Below, piece after piece: positions 12,401 to 23,089 of a stretch of 64,000 nt of DNA. Origin of the DNA: Actinernus sp. WN-2022 (taxonomy: Eukaryota > Cnidaria > Anthozoa > Actiniaria > Actinernidae); NCBI GenBank assembly GCA_030867875.1, contig JAOWCC010000577.1, positions 93,663,740-93,727,739 on the forward strand, read 5' to 3'. The position numbers and the translations under genes are program-made. Every line of letters begins with the position of its first letter. Position 1 is the stretch's first letter. The notes beneath the pieces are model-generated. The model was not told where the DNA came from. It saw only the letters and a program-made list of their open reading frames with translations, and searched no databases.

Positions 12401-13083
12401 GGATCCGTGCTTTATGGGATTTACAAACTCTCGTTCTCAGCTTGAGTTTATAAATCCAATAAAGCACGGCCACTCATTCTGTATCTATTACTTAAAAATC
12501 AGTAATTTCACTAATTTGGCAACATAAATTGGTGATATTTTCGTTATATTTGACAAACGTACTCATATTTGTATATTCTCTAAAGTTACAGTGATTAGTT
12601 ATATGTTGTAATTTCTCTACTGGGTCTATATATACATCCTAAACTATTACTTTTCTTTCGAAATACAGGGGCAGCCATGAGCTTTTCAACACCATCGGCA
12701 GTAGATCAAGCCACAAGCATGACCAGTACCACTTGGCAGTGGAGAATGGCAAGGTTATCTGGTCCCACCACCAAGAACAAGATAAGGAAATATTTGATCT
12801 TATTACCCTTCCCGTAATACCAGCAAGAATTTGGACTCACATAGTCGCGTCTTACGACTCCATGACCATGCTGGCAAAGGTATTCATCAACGGGAAGGTC
12901 GTCAAGCAGAATTCTGCCTTTGGGGATTTGTCTCAGGATTGGGGACACTATGCTGGAATTGGAAGGCATTTCTATCAAAAGACTTATCTGAGAGGGATTA
13001 TTGATGAGTTTATGATATTCAATTATGCTCTAAGCGAAGAGGAGATTAAGTATTTAGCTAAAGGTCTCTGTGGTAAGAGGTAG
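6279..13083 (+). CDS. LamG/ConA-like double-domain protein, 3' exons (partial gene)
   Basis: Four exons: 6279-6434, 9046-9209, 11173-11400, 12669-13083, all with AG/GT borders and compatible phases (0, 2, 2). Together they give about 320 codons. The product holds the second half of one laminin-G/concanavalin-like jelly-roll domain ([33 protein letters not shown]) and then a complete second one ([47 protein letters not shown]), ending with TAG at 13081-13083. This is the LamG_3/pentraxin-like fold of extracellular carbohydrate- or ligand-binding proteins. The first half of domain 1 and the N-terminus were not found in 1-6278, so upstream exons lie beyond the left edge, are hidden by repeats, or are missing. 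Introns are full of MITEs. Identity beyond the domain is unknown. Confidence 0.85.
6770..6952. mobile_element. MITE with 33-bp TIRs
   Basis: AATAGACCGAGTTAGCTTGT at 6770 is matched by its reverse complement ending at 6952, with one mismatch over 33 bp. Length is 183 bp, non-coding, inside LamG intron 1. Confidence 0.8.
7548..7719. mobile_element. MITE, TIR GGTCTATTCACTC
   Basis: GGTCTATTCACTCTCACCTG at 7548 and imperfect reverse complement ending ATAGACC at 7719; the inner part pairs again (CTTGGATTCAAAGC with GCTTTGAATCCAAG). It abuts the next element without a gap. Confidence 0.7.
7720..7957. mobile_element. MITE with ~87-bp TIRs
   Basis: TTCAAGAATTACCGCTGGAC at 7720 pairs with GTCCAGCGGTAATTCTTGAA-like sequence ending at 7957, with long arms (through CATTCTGATGTTAAATATTC). 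A one-ended copy (CATTCAAGAATTACCACTGG) lies at 41008-41080. Confidence 0.78.
8169..8969. mobile_element. Foldback element, TIR TTAAAGGGGAACTGAACCC
   Basis: Starts TTAAAGGGGAACTGAACCCT and ends with the reverse complement GGGTTCAGTTCCCCTTTAA. A second pair of arms (GTATTCGAAATAAATAAGTT with its complement at 8590-8610) lies inside. The same family occurs at 16608-17064 without the insertion at 8633-8940. Confidence 0.85.
8633..8940. mobile_element. Nested MITE inserted in the 8169-8969 element
   Basis: TIRs CAGGAGTATATTACACAG and CTGTAATATACTCCTG bound 308 bp. The 7-bp GTTGATT flanks both sides (8626-8632 and 8941-8947). The related copy at 16608-17064 is uninterrupted at this point (GGGGTTGATTTTTAGGG), which confirms the insertion. 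Confidence 0.85.
9046..9209 (+). CDS. LamG gene exon B (end of domain 1)
   Basis: Acceptor AACACAG, donor CACAG|GTAAGC; 164 nt, ends in phase 2. It encodes [11 protein letters not shown] and the hallmark [19 protein letters not shown], with a cysteine (GQTCNYH) closing the domain. It lies between the repeat at 8169-8969 and the foldback at 9553-9939. Confidence 0.85.
9553..9939. mobile_element. MITE with ~95-bp TIRs, CAGGAG ends
   Basis: CAGGAGCCCATTACCAGGAG at 9553 and reverse complement ending GGGCTCCTG at 9939, arms extending through the CCCAGCACAGAGGTAGATGA block. The 7-bp TCACGGC flanks both sides (9546-9552, 9940-9946). Terminal CAGGAG and the 7-bp duplication match the element at 8633-8940. 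Confidence 0.8.
10110..10460. repeat. Dispersed repeat, second copy at 25424-25710
   Basis: Shared phrases in order include AAAACCAAAACCAAAG, AACCAATCACGA, ACAGCCAATAGAAAAG and GCAAAACCAAAGCAATCAC. The frame at 10214-10441 falls in it and is not considered a gene. Confidence 0.75.
10501..10581 (-). repeat. tRNA-like sequence (SINE head or tRNA pseudogene)
   Basis: On the minus strand GATAGCTCAGCCAAACAGC resembles an A box and GAGTTCGAGTC a B box, about 45 bases apart. Acceptor ends do not form a good stem, so a functional tRNA is unlikely. Confidence 0.4.
11173..11400 (+). CDS. LamG gene exon C (first half of domain 2)
   Basis: Acceptor GTGTTTTAG, donor AACAG|GTGCGT; 228 nt, phase 2 in and out. 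It encodes [30 protein letters not shown] and [14 protein letters not shown], the opening strands of a LamG domain including one half-cystine. A matching exon for domain 1 was not found. Confidence 0.87.
11917..12108. repeat. Perfect 12-bp minisatellite, 16 copies
   Basis: GGTGGGCTACCT is repeated exactly 16 times with no mismatch (192 bp), inside the last LamG intron. It is open in two frames (GGLP and VGYL repeats) only because the unit is a multiple of three; AG/GT exon borders are absent. Confidence 0.97.
12235..12490. repeat. Dispersed palindromic repeat, inverted copy at 19840-20160
   Basis: Contains the hairpin CCGTGCTTTATGGGATTTAC / GTTTATAAATCCAATAAAGC and CTTCGATTTTCTCGGCCAAA; the same modules appear in reverse orientation at 19840-20060. 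Confidence 0.7.
12669..13083 (+). CDS. LamG gene exon D (second half of domain 2, stop)
   Basis: Acceptor AAATACAG before 12669. It encodes [48 protein letters not shown] and the hallmark [18 protein letters not shown], then LCGKR and TAG at 13081-13083. In domain 1 this half is split over two exons (A and B) but here it is one, so an intron was gained or lost after the domains duplicated. Confidence 0.9.
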
Positions 13084-13099
13084 TGAAATAGACGAAATG

Positions 13100-13560
13100 G
13101 AGCTCAATGCCGGGCACTCTTTCCCAGCTGAGCGCACGCCCCACGAGGAGCGACGGTAACCATGACATTTACTCACAAGCATTTTCGGCACGGCACGACT
13201 ACCTTTTCACGAGGTCTCAGCACCGTAATCTAAAAAGGCCTACTTTGCTAATTCAATATAGTTTTAAACTTTCGCTCAAAGTTATGAACTAAAGCCGCGT
13301 GTTAAGTGTAAAGATGCTTAGTTCAACGATGCCGGTTACCAAAAGAGCTAAGTCTAGAATTTCGGGCACGCGAACCCAGAATAGTTCCATTTACACGACA
13401 AAACTAAGCCTAGGGGTACCGTACCGAAAAATATTGCCACGCCTACCAAAAATGTTCGAGTGCCGTTCCCAAAATGCTTATCGTGTACACCGAGCTCAAG
13501 AGTCGATCGTGGTTTCCATGGAGTTGACTCTTAGTCGATAATGGTTACACCGTTCTTCAA
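13100..13560. repeat. Repeat segment downstream of LamG gene, related to 15669-15840
   Basis: GGTCTCAGCACCGTAATCT, TTCGGGCACGCGAACCCAGA and GCTTATCGTGTACACC are echoed in the same order at 15700-15790. It may be part of the LamG 3' untranslated region or a separate repeat. Confidence 0.55.
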
Positions 13561-13976
13561 CTTCCTCGCCGAAGCTGACCTACACTAGCCTTTACAGAAA
13601 CGAGTTATCCATTGCACACTGATTTTCGAAAAATATACTGAATAATATTCCGCACTTGTTTGGCCAAAGATGAGAAACAGTTTTTTGGCCGTGGAAGCAA
13701 ATTAGCTGAAATGTGTGATCCATAAAAACTGTAGGCATATTTCTTTTTCAGGAGTCACGTGAATCCGAATGACGTCACTCCGTCTATCTCATTTGTAAGT
13801 TTCCACTCACTGAACGTTCAGAAACAAAACAGGGAGTGAAAGCAAATTTATTATTCAATTAGTCTTCGCATGCGCACATGCAATCATGTGCAATAAGTGC
13901 GCATGCAAGATACGATATTCTACTATTCTTGAGTAAGGGCTTGAAAGAGCAGTGAGTCTGTCTCGTAGAAAATTCC

Positions 13977-14211
13977 TTAGAGGCTGTGTCACGGCGAGTG
14001 GCCTTTATATTCGCAGTCTGGACTCCGGACACAGTTGTTTTATGAACTGACGAACCTCGCGCACATGTGGGATGGTTAAAATCAAAATGACTAACGAACT
14101 GTCAATAGGTTAATATTTAGTGCTTACCATTGGAATCAAGCATTCAAGAAGGAGACCAGTTTAACTGTTTGAAGCCAATTAACTGCCAGCTCCATCACAT
14201 AGCCCCTTTAA
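13977..14211. mobile_element. MITE, TIR AGGGGCTGTGTCACGG family, copy 1
   Basis: Starts TTAGAGGCTGTGTCACGG and ends ATCACATAGCCCCTTTAA. Internal phrases (TGAACTGACGAACCTC, CATGTGGGATGGTTAAAAT, AACTGTTTGAAGCCAATTAA) are shared with the copy at 62798-63093. Confidence 0.78.
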
Positions 14212-14561
14212 CTACATTGATTCTTGGCTCTCCAACACATGAAAATTGCTACTAAAAGGCAATTTCAATTTCATGTCATTGAATTCTCTGAACAATTTGT
14301 TGTTGCAGCTTGCAGTTATCCAGTACTGGTCTTTCAATCGTTTATAGTTAAAATGAAAGTAAAGTTTAGGAAAGAGTCCTAAAATAAAGCTTTTTCCGGT
14401 CTCATGACACTAGATAGAGAACAGAAAAGAGCAGGTGGCAAACAAACTAAACTAACATTATCATGCTCTTTAACATGCGCAGCGTGATAATAAAGAGGCG
14501 ATGGCCGTGCTTAAACTAGAATACTGCTGAGGTATCTGATTGATGGGGGAAACAACTCTAA

Positions 14562-14779
14562 GGGTGCGTTCGATTGACCATATTCCGGAATAGATGGAAT
14601 AGTCACTGGAAATCACTGGTTCGGGCTTTTTTTGCACTGTATTTGTAAGCTACAAATGCTTGCTGATATATATTCAGAACACATTTAGTATTCCAGTGGC
14701 TAAAACATCCCAGTAAACGTGATTTGTAGTGATAATTCTATGTATTCTTATTCCGGAATACGGTCAATCGAACGCACCC
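14562..14779. mobile_element. PIF/Harbinger-like MITE with TAA target duplication
   Basis: TIR GGGTGCGTTCGATTGACC at 14562 and reverse complement ending at 14779, with inner ATTCCGGAATA on both sides. TAA flanks both ends (14559-14561, 14780-14782). A 3-bp TAA/TTA duplication is usual for PIF/Harbinger elements. Confidence 0.8.
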
Positions 14780-15263
14780 TAAGAAGGCCTGTTTCGAGAC
14801 GGGATATTTTGTGTTAAACAATGACACTACTAAACAGGCTTTTTTAGAGTATGCTCAGATTTGCGTCATATTATACTTATCGTGTGAAGACTTATTGACG
14901 CACGCTGTACATTTACCTTTACTCTATAGATGAAAAAAGTATGGCAGAAAAGCGGCATGAGTAAATTGGGTTCCACATGCTTGAATGTAGTGCGCATTAT
15001 GTGACAATGGAGCGGCGTTTTAATATTCAAACGCTGCACTTCTCGTGTGCCGAACTATATATACGCATAAATGATGCCATCTTGAATTTTGTCACGCGGA
15101 ATTTAGAATAATCCAGACACAGATTTCCCGATCGTTATAATCGGTTCATCGAAATAAGTTCACCGTCTGAATCAACAGCCTGCTCCGACTGAACTTAAAG
15201 GTATCCGTGGAGTTAGGTACACGAGTAGAGCGGCATCTAAAACGGGCGTATTAAGCCCGGTGT

Positions 15264-15668
15264 ACTCACGACACGGGCACGGCACTCCTACGTTGGGTAC
15301 GGCACTCCTAACTTGTGCACGGCACTCCTAACTTAGGCACGGCACTCCTAACTTAGGCACGGCACGCCTAACTTGGGCACGGCACGCCTAACTTAGGAAC
15401 GGCACGCCTAACTTAGGCACGGCACGTCTAACCTGGGCACGTCTAACCTGGGCACGTCTAACCTGGGCACGCCTAGCTTGGGAACGGCATGCCTAGCTTA
15501 GGCATGGCACGCCTAACTTGGGCACGGCACGCCTAACTTAGGAACGGCACGCCTAGCTTGGGCACGGCACGCCTAGCTTGGGCACGGCACGCCTAGATTG
15601 GGCACGGCACGCCTAGCTTGGGCACGGCACGCCTAACTTAGACACTGCACGTCTAACTTGTGCACGGT
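15264..15668. repeat. 20-bp minisatellite, ~20 copies
   Basis: Variants of GGCACGGCACGCCTAACTTG are repeated in tandem; second-order variants (TCCTAACTTAG, CCTAGCTTGG, short GGGCACGTCTAACCT units) cluster, showing local duplications within the array. Confidence 0.92.
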
Positions 15669-15840
15669 ACTCCAACCAGGCGGGCCGAGACTACCTTTCC
15701 ACAGGGTCTCAGCACCCTTAGATTAGCTGGCACGCGTACCCTGAATATAGTTCCGTGACTAAATGCTTGTCGTGTACACCAGGATTTAAGCACTCAAGAA
15801 GGTGGTGCGAGTCTTAACTCGTCTACCATTTCTTCATTAG
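15669..15840. repeat. Repeat segment shared with 13187-13530
   Basis: Contains ACAGGGTCTCAGCACCCTTA, GGCACGCGTACCCTGAATA and GCTTGTCGTGTACACC, matching the segment after the LamG stop codon in order. Confidence 0.6.
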
Positions 15841-16607
15841 CTGGATTGTACTGGCTGTGTAATATAGAACCACATTGAAGCTAATTTTATGTGAAATGAA
15901 GATATGTATATTTTTTGTAAGTAATCTACAAAGTAGCAGTTGTGGAGACTGCATAGCTTTAGTTTGGCATTCGTGGAAGATTTGCATGCTTTAGAATACA
16001 TCCTCCAACGTTTGCATAATTGTCATATTTAAATCGTATTCATTATTTTGAAACAGAATAAAGGCTGTTTTTTTTTATGAAGAATTGTGAGTCAGCTTAG
16101 TTTTGAATAATTAATCACAGGTTCCAATATTCAGTGAAAAATAGGACCGGGTGTTTTCGCGCGATAACGAGGCTCGTCAGCAGGGGGTTCGAACAAAACG
16201 AACAGGGGCGACTAGTACTCGATTTACTAGTCGTAATACAAAATCAAACCCCAAAAGTGGAAACGGAAAAGACAAACGCAGAAGGAATAAAAGAACCAAT
16301 CAGCAATTTGTCAGTCTATACAATCCCTGTTTGGCTTGACGTTCTTTGGCTGCACTTTATACCGTGGTTACTGAACAAAATCTGTATGGTCGCCAAGACT
16401 TCAAATTATCTGAAATGCTATCTGCAAAGACGAGAGATTATTTTTTCAAAGAAACCTAAAAACTAGCCCAAAAGGTGGGAATCACTAGAAGGGAAGGAAA
16501 CACCATCAGATAAAACGGATGCTCGTACAAATTTGCTAAAATGCTCGGAAATGCTCGAAACATTTTGGCCACTACGCACATTTACTTATATTTCCAAGTA
16601 TTTCCGC
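15841..16607. other. No recognisable gene
   Basis: The open frame 16134-16466 (110 codons) has no motif I recognise and no obvious splice context. Confidence 0.45.
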
Positions 16608-17064
16608 TTAAAGGGGAACTGAACCCTACAATTAACCCAACGTCTAGTTCTGTTATTCTAGGTTTCTGTATTGCGCGTCTATGAGGAGAAAATTAGTCTC
16701 CAAGTTCGATTTTCCGCTGAAAAACTAGTGTGGCGGCTAAATTCAGTGCAAATTCCCCATATCGTACGTCACACATACCAAGGAAAAAACAATCACACCT
16801 ACAGCAACAAAAAAAACACGATGGTCCACAATGAGAAGCCGTTAGTCTCGCTATTCAATGTCGGAGAGCATGACAAAACTAATGTATTCCCCGTACTTCA
16901 CATCACAAATTACAAGACTTGTGCCATCTGTACATAGCGGAGGCTTCGGATTTTCTCTTCCTAGACGCGCAACACAGAAAAAAAAAAGATAGCAGAACTT
17001 ATTTATTTCGAATACATGTTTGTATAGACATGGGGTTGATTTTTAGGGTTCAGTTCCCCTTTTA
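16608..17064. mobile_element. Foldback element, second copy of the 8169-8969 family
   Basis: TTAAAGGGGAACTGAACCCT at the start, GGGTTCAGTTCCCCTTTTAA at the end, with TCTCCAAGTTCGATTTTCCG and ATAGCAGAACTTATTTATTT inside, as in copy 1. About 457 bp and without the nested insertion. Confidence 0.85.
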
Positions 17065-17540
17065 ACTAGTCTATCCCTTTTTCTGAGTAAAAGTATATTA
17101 GTCCTATATATAGCATACTAATAGTAATAAGGCATTTTGTTCTTCTTTGCATTTTAAGTAATGCCCCGGCTAAGAACGGTAGCACTGAACGGCAAGGAAT
17201 GTAAAAAGGTGTTTATTTTATATGTTCTTCTTTCTCATAATTTCATTGCATGGTTGGTACTCGTGCATTCAATAGACAACCAGCAAGAAAACATATTTTC
17301 ATTAGATAATTTTTGATGTTTCAATTTAGTTTTGATCAAACTACTTCTGGTCTGATTTCAAAGAAAATTGTTATTGGGGAAAGTTCTCAAATTTGTGATT
17401 CAAATATATTTTATCTTCCCCCTTTTCGATTGGTTGGATGGTGATTTCTTTCAGTTTTCACAGCAAATATGATCAACAGCGTACAGTTTCCTTTATTTCC
17501 AGTTTATAGCTTTGACTTTGGACATCTCATGCAGACAACA

Positions 17541-17994
17541 CTTACAACCCATTTCAGTGTTACATGCACAGGGCATTCATTCGACGTAGTCATTCGACAC
17601 AATCATTTGACATGCTTTGCAACCAGGCGCACTTGTTTTGAGGTAGAGAATCGAATCATTTAGGTGCTATTTCACATTCGAAGACCCATTCGAAAAATGG
17701 CGTCCAATTTAATTAACTATCGTTTAGGACTGACTAGCCTCGCTTACACGTTCAAAAGCTTTTGTGTGGACTGACTAGCCTCGTGTTCACGTTACCAGGA
17801 CAATAGCTTTTTAAATTGGACGCCATTTTTCGAATGGGTCCATACTCGACAGGCTTCGCCAACATACATGCATTGCCGTCCAGAAGTGGCTGAAATTTGC
17901 GAGGAATGACTATGTCGAATGAGTATCACGAATGATAGTCTAAAAAACCTGAACTGACACCGCCTACGCACATAACACTGAAATGGGTTGTAAG
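17541..17994. mobile_element. Inverted-repeat element, outer copy
   Basis: CTTACAACCCATTTCAGTGTTA at 17541 and its reverse complement ending 17994. The MITE at 17683-17840 sits within it. Confidence 0.65.
17683..17840. mobile_element. MITE, TIR GACCCATTCGAAAAATGGCG, copy 1
   Basis: TIRs of about 27 bp bound 158 bp. The interior holds a direct duplication (GACTGACTAGCCTCG twice). Copy 2 at 44205-44361 is almost identical. Confidence 0.88.
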
Positions 17995-17999
17995 GCATA

Positions 18000-18555
18000 T
18001 TCAAGCTTTGCTCCAGTTGTTTGGCGAACCATTGCTCAAAAGGCTTAGTAGTATGCTGTGCTCTATATAGAGCATACCGACGAGTTACATGAACTCACTA
18101 TGAATACAAATCAATGATTTCACACAAGGAAATAATTTCTCAATTTCACTTGGGAAAATAATTCAGTAATCTAACGCAAAAAGTACTCTACTGTGAACAC
18201 TCGTGAAAGGCAAAGACAAGATACATCAGATCATGAACGCTTTATTCTTACTATTGGCAAGCTAGAAAATAGATAGGCGCTGCGACTTCACAGAATACGG
18301 TCCGCCATTTTGAAATGTAACCAAGCCTTTGGTGAAATCGATGCTGGAGTTGAGACTATCCCTATTCATAGAAAGAGCCGGGTTTTGTATCAGCAAAGCA
18401 AAACGAAGCGACTTTATTTAACGTCGGTAAGTCGTGACAGTCTGGTGAGACTGATAAACTAGAGCCTACGATTTTACGTCCCATTCGTCCTCAATGCGAG
18501 TCACCTTCAGATACGAGATTACCTTCCAAACTGGCGGTCCGAGAACTCACTCGAC
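18000..18555. other. No recognisable gene
   Basis: No coding motif, tandem repeat or clear TIR pair seen. Confidence 0.45.
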
Positions 18556-18780
18556 CTTTTGCAGGAAACAGTCACGTGCTGATATACATGTATCACTTCA
18601 ATAACCAATGAATTGAGCTCGTGATTCCATGGGAAAACCTTCACAAACAATCGATTCGAGGTGGAAAATAGGTTTTCCTATTAACGCTACTAATCTCGGA
18701 GAAGTGCCTTTAAAAACGAAGCGGATTATTTTGCCATCCAGTAGAATCACGTGATTGCATTCCTGCAAAAGGCCATTGGA
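18556..18780. repeat. Dispersed repeat, family of 3360-3700
   Basis: Shares ACAGTCACGTGCTGATATA, AACCAATGAATTGAGCTCGT, GGTGGAAAATAGG and TTTTGCCATCCAGT in order with the left copy. Confidence 0.7.
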
Positions 18781-18895
18781 CTATTCACCATCCAGATAAT
18801 TATTACGGCTGCGTTTGACCGCAATTCGCTGCGAATCAACTGGCAATCCAAATAGCAGGTGCGTACAGTTCCTTGGTATAAGCCATATAAGAGCA

Positions 18896-19349
18896 TTAAA
18901 GTGCATATGAGCCCAATTTTTTAATCATTAAAATCATTAAAATCAAGTAAATAGTTGAATTGTAAAATATTTCTTAATTTGAGTGCTGCGTCTATGAGTT
19001 AGAGGTTTCTATTTCCGATATGATAATTAAGTGACATGTGAGAATCATTTATTATACAAAAATGTGCTAGCAGAAATATACATATTTTTCTAAACATCCA
19101 TGTAATATTTGGGCCTTATATCAGTGATTTTACCAAATATTTTGTATAAATCAGAAATAGTTTCATTCACAAGGAGAAAGAAGTGACCTTTTGTTGGCCT
19201 CACACGTCGTCATATAATTAGCATATTGGAAATAGAAACCTCTATAACTCAGACGCCACACTCAAAATAAAATAATATTAAAAGTTCAACTATTTACTTG
19301 ATGGAAAATCGATTTTAATGATAGCAAATTGGGCTCATATGCACTTTAA
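18896..19349. mobile_element. Foldback element, TIR TTAAAGTGCATATGAGCCCAA
   Basis: Long arms (TTAAAGTGCATATGAGCCCA ... and its complement ending 19349, plus GGTTTCTATTTCC / GGAAATAGAAACC inside). The internal block ACATATTTTTCTAAACATCC to AAGGAGAAAGAA recurs at 32217-32490 and partly at 53690-53760. Confidence 0.82.
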
Positions 19350-19689
19350 AGGTTTTCACGCGCAACGCATTGTAGATAAAAGTACATGTCGTTCTCTTTT
19401 CGGGTACGGCGGTATAGTTTTACAATTTTTTAGAGGTAAGTTTTACCTTGGTACATCCTTCACTAAAGCACTGAGCAAACAATAAATAGCAGTATACATA
19501 ATGTATTAAAGGCGCTGTGCTTTTAAATAGTTGTACTAATGAGGGCTCATCATCGAGACAACAAAAATCAGAAGCCTTGTGAATAGCAATTTTATGCAAC
19601 CGATGCACTAGGCAAACAATGATCCTATGATTTATAAAAAGAGATACAGTATTGTGGTGTACCACGAGAAAAACCTCGCCATTGTGAAA

Positions 19690-20160
19690 ATAAGCATTTT
19701 ATTGGCCTTCCGCTCAGGGGGATGGGATTTATTCACCTCGGGTTCCGTCCTCGGGCTGCACGCTCGAGCCGAGACTTCGGCGAATAAATCCCGATGCCCC
19801 GGCTCCAGGCACGGACCTCGCACTCGGTCAATAAGTAATAGATACAGAATGAGTGGTCGAGCTTTATCGGATTTATAAACTCAGAGCTGAAAGCGAGAGT
19901 TTGTAAATCCCATAAAGCACGGACACGAATTCTGTATCCGACTTATCACACGTCGAGATGTATAGAGTCGTGTTTTCAGTTATTTTGGCGATCCGACTTA
20001 TTTTGGCCGAGAAAATCGAAGCTAAAGTTTATGTAAATCAGCACGAAATCGGTATCAGATTTACAGAGTCGGCTTTACAGATCACTTATCGCTCAGAGAT
20101 TTCCTGTTTTTGCTTCATGAATTATTAGAGTTTGATAAGAGGTATTCATTGACCACTTTC
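19690..20160. repeat. GC-richer palindromic repeat, inverted relative of 12235-12490
   Basis: Contains GGGATTTATTCACC.../...GAATAAATCCCGATG arms and the module ATACAGAATGAGTGGTCGAG ... GACACGAATTCTGTATCCGA, reverse-oriented to the copy in the LamG intron. Confidence 0.65.
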
Positions 20161-21673
20161 ATAATGGACTAACTTGCACAATTTGGTATATTCAGTCATA
20201 TAAAGAGAATCTAATTTTACCTCGTGAAAGAACCATTTACATTAATACTAGTAATTGTGTTTAGTTTTAGAGCAATGTGTAGAATTGCTGTCCAGTTATT
20301 GGCATTTCAAATGCAGAAAAAAACATGAAAGCGAGGCTAGAAAGGCCTCCGTCGTTTTTCTCATACAAATCTCTCTAATTTCAAATTGCTGTAACTTCAC
20401 TGCTTTTTAAGCTACAGCAATAAAATTTCACAAGATTCAACATGCTCTTTCACATGGTAATGATGTTTTCTGTACCGTCATGTGAATAAACTATTGAAAC
20501 AGAAGTACGCATTACGAAAAAAGTTCTATTGATGGTAAACTGTGTACCCCAACATGATAAACTTTCTCAAGACAAAAATAACTCAGATTATCAGAGTATG
20601 CTTTACAAATATACCGGAGAAAATCTGAGACAATTTTGATGAAGGATGGCAAAGATTCGGGTGGATGAAAATAGTTTTTAAGAGACGTTTTAAGCAACTT
20701 GAAATCCGTTTACTGTAACCGAAATCAAGTTTCTATAGAATGAACTTTTGTTATCCACTTGAATCTTTGACATCCTCTACCGAAAAAGCTTGAAAAGCAT
20801 ATCAGGACATTCACATGATTCAATTTGTTCGACAGTGTACCTTTAAGCTACAGTGGAAATAAAAAAAAGCAGTTGCATACGTAAAATATCACAATATTCA
20901 CATGGTATTTCTCTTCTATCTCTGGGTGATATTTTTGTAGTTTTGTTTTAATGTCCTTTATAGTCTAAATTTGGTTCGTGGCTGTACTGCCGTTGCTCTT
21001 CATGTATCTTGGTCCTCTAATTAATAATTAGACTGCGAGATTGAAGTTTCTATCGGCAGATCAAAGTCGATAGAAAGCAAGAGCGAGAAGTTTAATTGTT
21101 TTAGCACAACTAAGCCACAGTTCTATCAACTTAGCGATCGAGAAAAGCACCAATCACTTTTGTTTAAGTCATAGTCAAAGCTTAGAGTTTGACCAGTAGT
21201 GCATGCGACGTTCAATGAAATCACCGTAACCTACAATGCTTGTATAATGCCCCGTATTCGTACAACCATCAATATAGTATTGCTACAATGTCCACCACAA
21301 TGCCAAATTTACATCAAAAAATTACACGATATTTACAAAAAGGCGCTGTATCTACATGTATATATAATGATCATTCAAAAAGAGCTCTTCTTTCAATTAT
21401 AAGCCCCCTACCAAAACGTACCCATGGAGAAACGTGAACGTTTTACATGATCGCTCCCTTCCAATAAGTGCATGTGGCAAGTATTTGAGAAACTCATACA
21501 GCTTTTTCAAAAACGATTGTTGGTTAATTGCATTAAGCACACCCAAGACCGAAAGAGACTATGGGTATCGACCGTGATATATACAGCTATTCCAAAAGTT
21601 GTTTCATGCATAGTGCATTCAGGTCCAGCAAATCAAAAAGTGTCGAGAATTAGTGAATCGTTACTGAACTAAA
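20161..21673. other. No recognisable gene
   Basis: AT-rich sequence; short frames only. Two loosely similar blocks (ACCTTTAAGCTACAG near 20838 and TTTTTAAGCTACAGCAATAAAA near 20404) are noted. Confidence 0.45.
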
Positions 21674-22044
21674 TACAGTCTAACCTCCCATTACGGACAC
21701 GATTATGACGAACAGTTCTCTCGGTCCCGACAAAATCTTCATACATAAAACATAACACGGACACCTCTATAATACGGACACTTGGCTCCGTCCCTTCGGT
21801 GCCCGTATTAACGAGGTTCAACTGTACTAAGATCTATAATCCCCATACGTTAAACATAATACTTAATACGGACACCTCTATAATACGGACACGGGTCCGG
21901 CCATTCGGTGTCCGTAATAACGAGGTTTGACTGTACTAAGATCTATAATCCCCATACGTTAAACATAATACTTAATACGGACACCTCTATAATACAGACA
22001 CGGGTCCGGCCATTCGGTGTCCGTAATAACGAGGATTGACTGTA
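21674..22044. mobile_element. Tc1/mariner-like MITE with internal ~109-bp tandem repeats
   Basis: Ends TACAGTCTAACCTCCCATTA and ...AACGAGGATTGACTGTA. Inside, a 109-bp unit (ACTGTACTAAGATCTATAAT ... ACGGACACGGGTCCGGCCAT) starts at 21821 and 21930 after a more diverged first copy. TA at both ends suits a Tc1/mariner relative. Confidence 0.75.
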
Positions 22045-22559
22045 GTTACATTTTGTATAACACACATAAGGACTTGACAGACATGCCATAAAATTAACTA
22101 ATTTCTGTCTTGGAGCGTGCACTCCTTGAATGCAATATGCAACATACAACATACACGAGACGACCTTTTTTGAAATAGCTGTATAAAAACAATTACTGCA
22201 CTTTTGCAGGATTAGGGGTCCTTTTGAATATAGAAAAACAATTCCAGTTCAATAATTTACTATTTCTTCCAGTTGTCTAACAGTACAAACAGGCTATTTT
22301 CTGAAGAGGTATGAGAGGGCAAAGGATCATGGGAAGTGATTAGAGGTAGCGCAAAGGCCCAAGGGAAAGGTGCTTCCTTGCACGCCACCTCCTTCCCAAG
22401 CTCCCCAAAACCAACCGAAAGCGCCTGGGTACGAGGCTAATGCCTTATTGTACTGTTCAAAATAAGAGTCAGAGCTTTTGCAGAGTAACAGGTCTTGAGT
22501 TCATTTTACTTGCCAAAACATGCTTTTCCTGTTACTGTATGTAAGCTGTCATACAGAAA

Positions 22560-22890
22560 GGAAGGCAATTCTACTGGTAACCTGGGAGCCAGAGACTCGA
22601 AGTAGACGAGAGAGAAAAGAGAAGAACATAAAGAGCCTCTGGTGTTATCCGTTGAGAATCTCACTTCCATGTGCCGAGTTTCAAATCAAGTCAAACCGGT
22701 TTAGATGGCCATTGGTAAGCCAATGAAAATGACAGCTACATCCAGTACTCAAGGTCTGGTAATGAGTAGATTATCCAATCAGGGACGAGGTTCAAATTCT
22801 GAACCTAATGTTCGCATGAAAGTGAGATTCTCAGCGCTCTTCTTTTTCTTCTCTTCTCTCTCTTGCCTCTTCGCCTTTTACAACAGTGTA
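22560..22890. repeat. Inverted repeat with AGAGAGAAAAGAGAAGAA arms
   Basis: GAGAGAGAAAAGAGAAGAAC...TTGAGAATCTCACTTCCATG (about 22600-22675) is mirrored by CATGAAAGTGAGATTCTCAG...TTCTTCTCTTCTCTCTC (about 22815-22865). Confidence 0.6.
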
Positions 22891-23089
22891 TTTCTTCAAG
22901 CCTCTAGAATCCAAGGTATTCTACTGGCTACAGTTGACTGCAATTCTTTGCAAGCCTAGCAGTCCAAATAACACAGGCAGAAACCAACTAATCTCTAGAC
23001 TGCCCTAATAATTAGCCTTTTTACTTGCTTTTCGAAGCTTCAAAATATTTTCACCACAATTTCTTTAACTGAATCCTTGTAGCATTCTG

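Noticed and set aside
15264..15668. CRISPR-like or coding repeat array
   Set aside because: Contiguous 20-bp minisatellite with clustered variants and no spacers.
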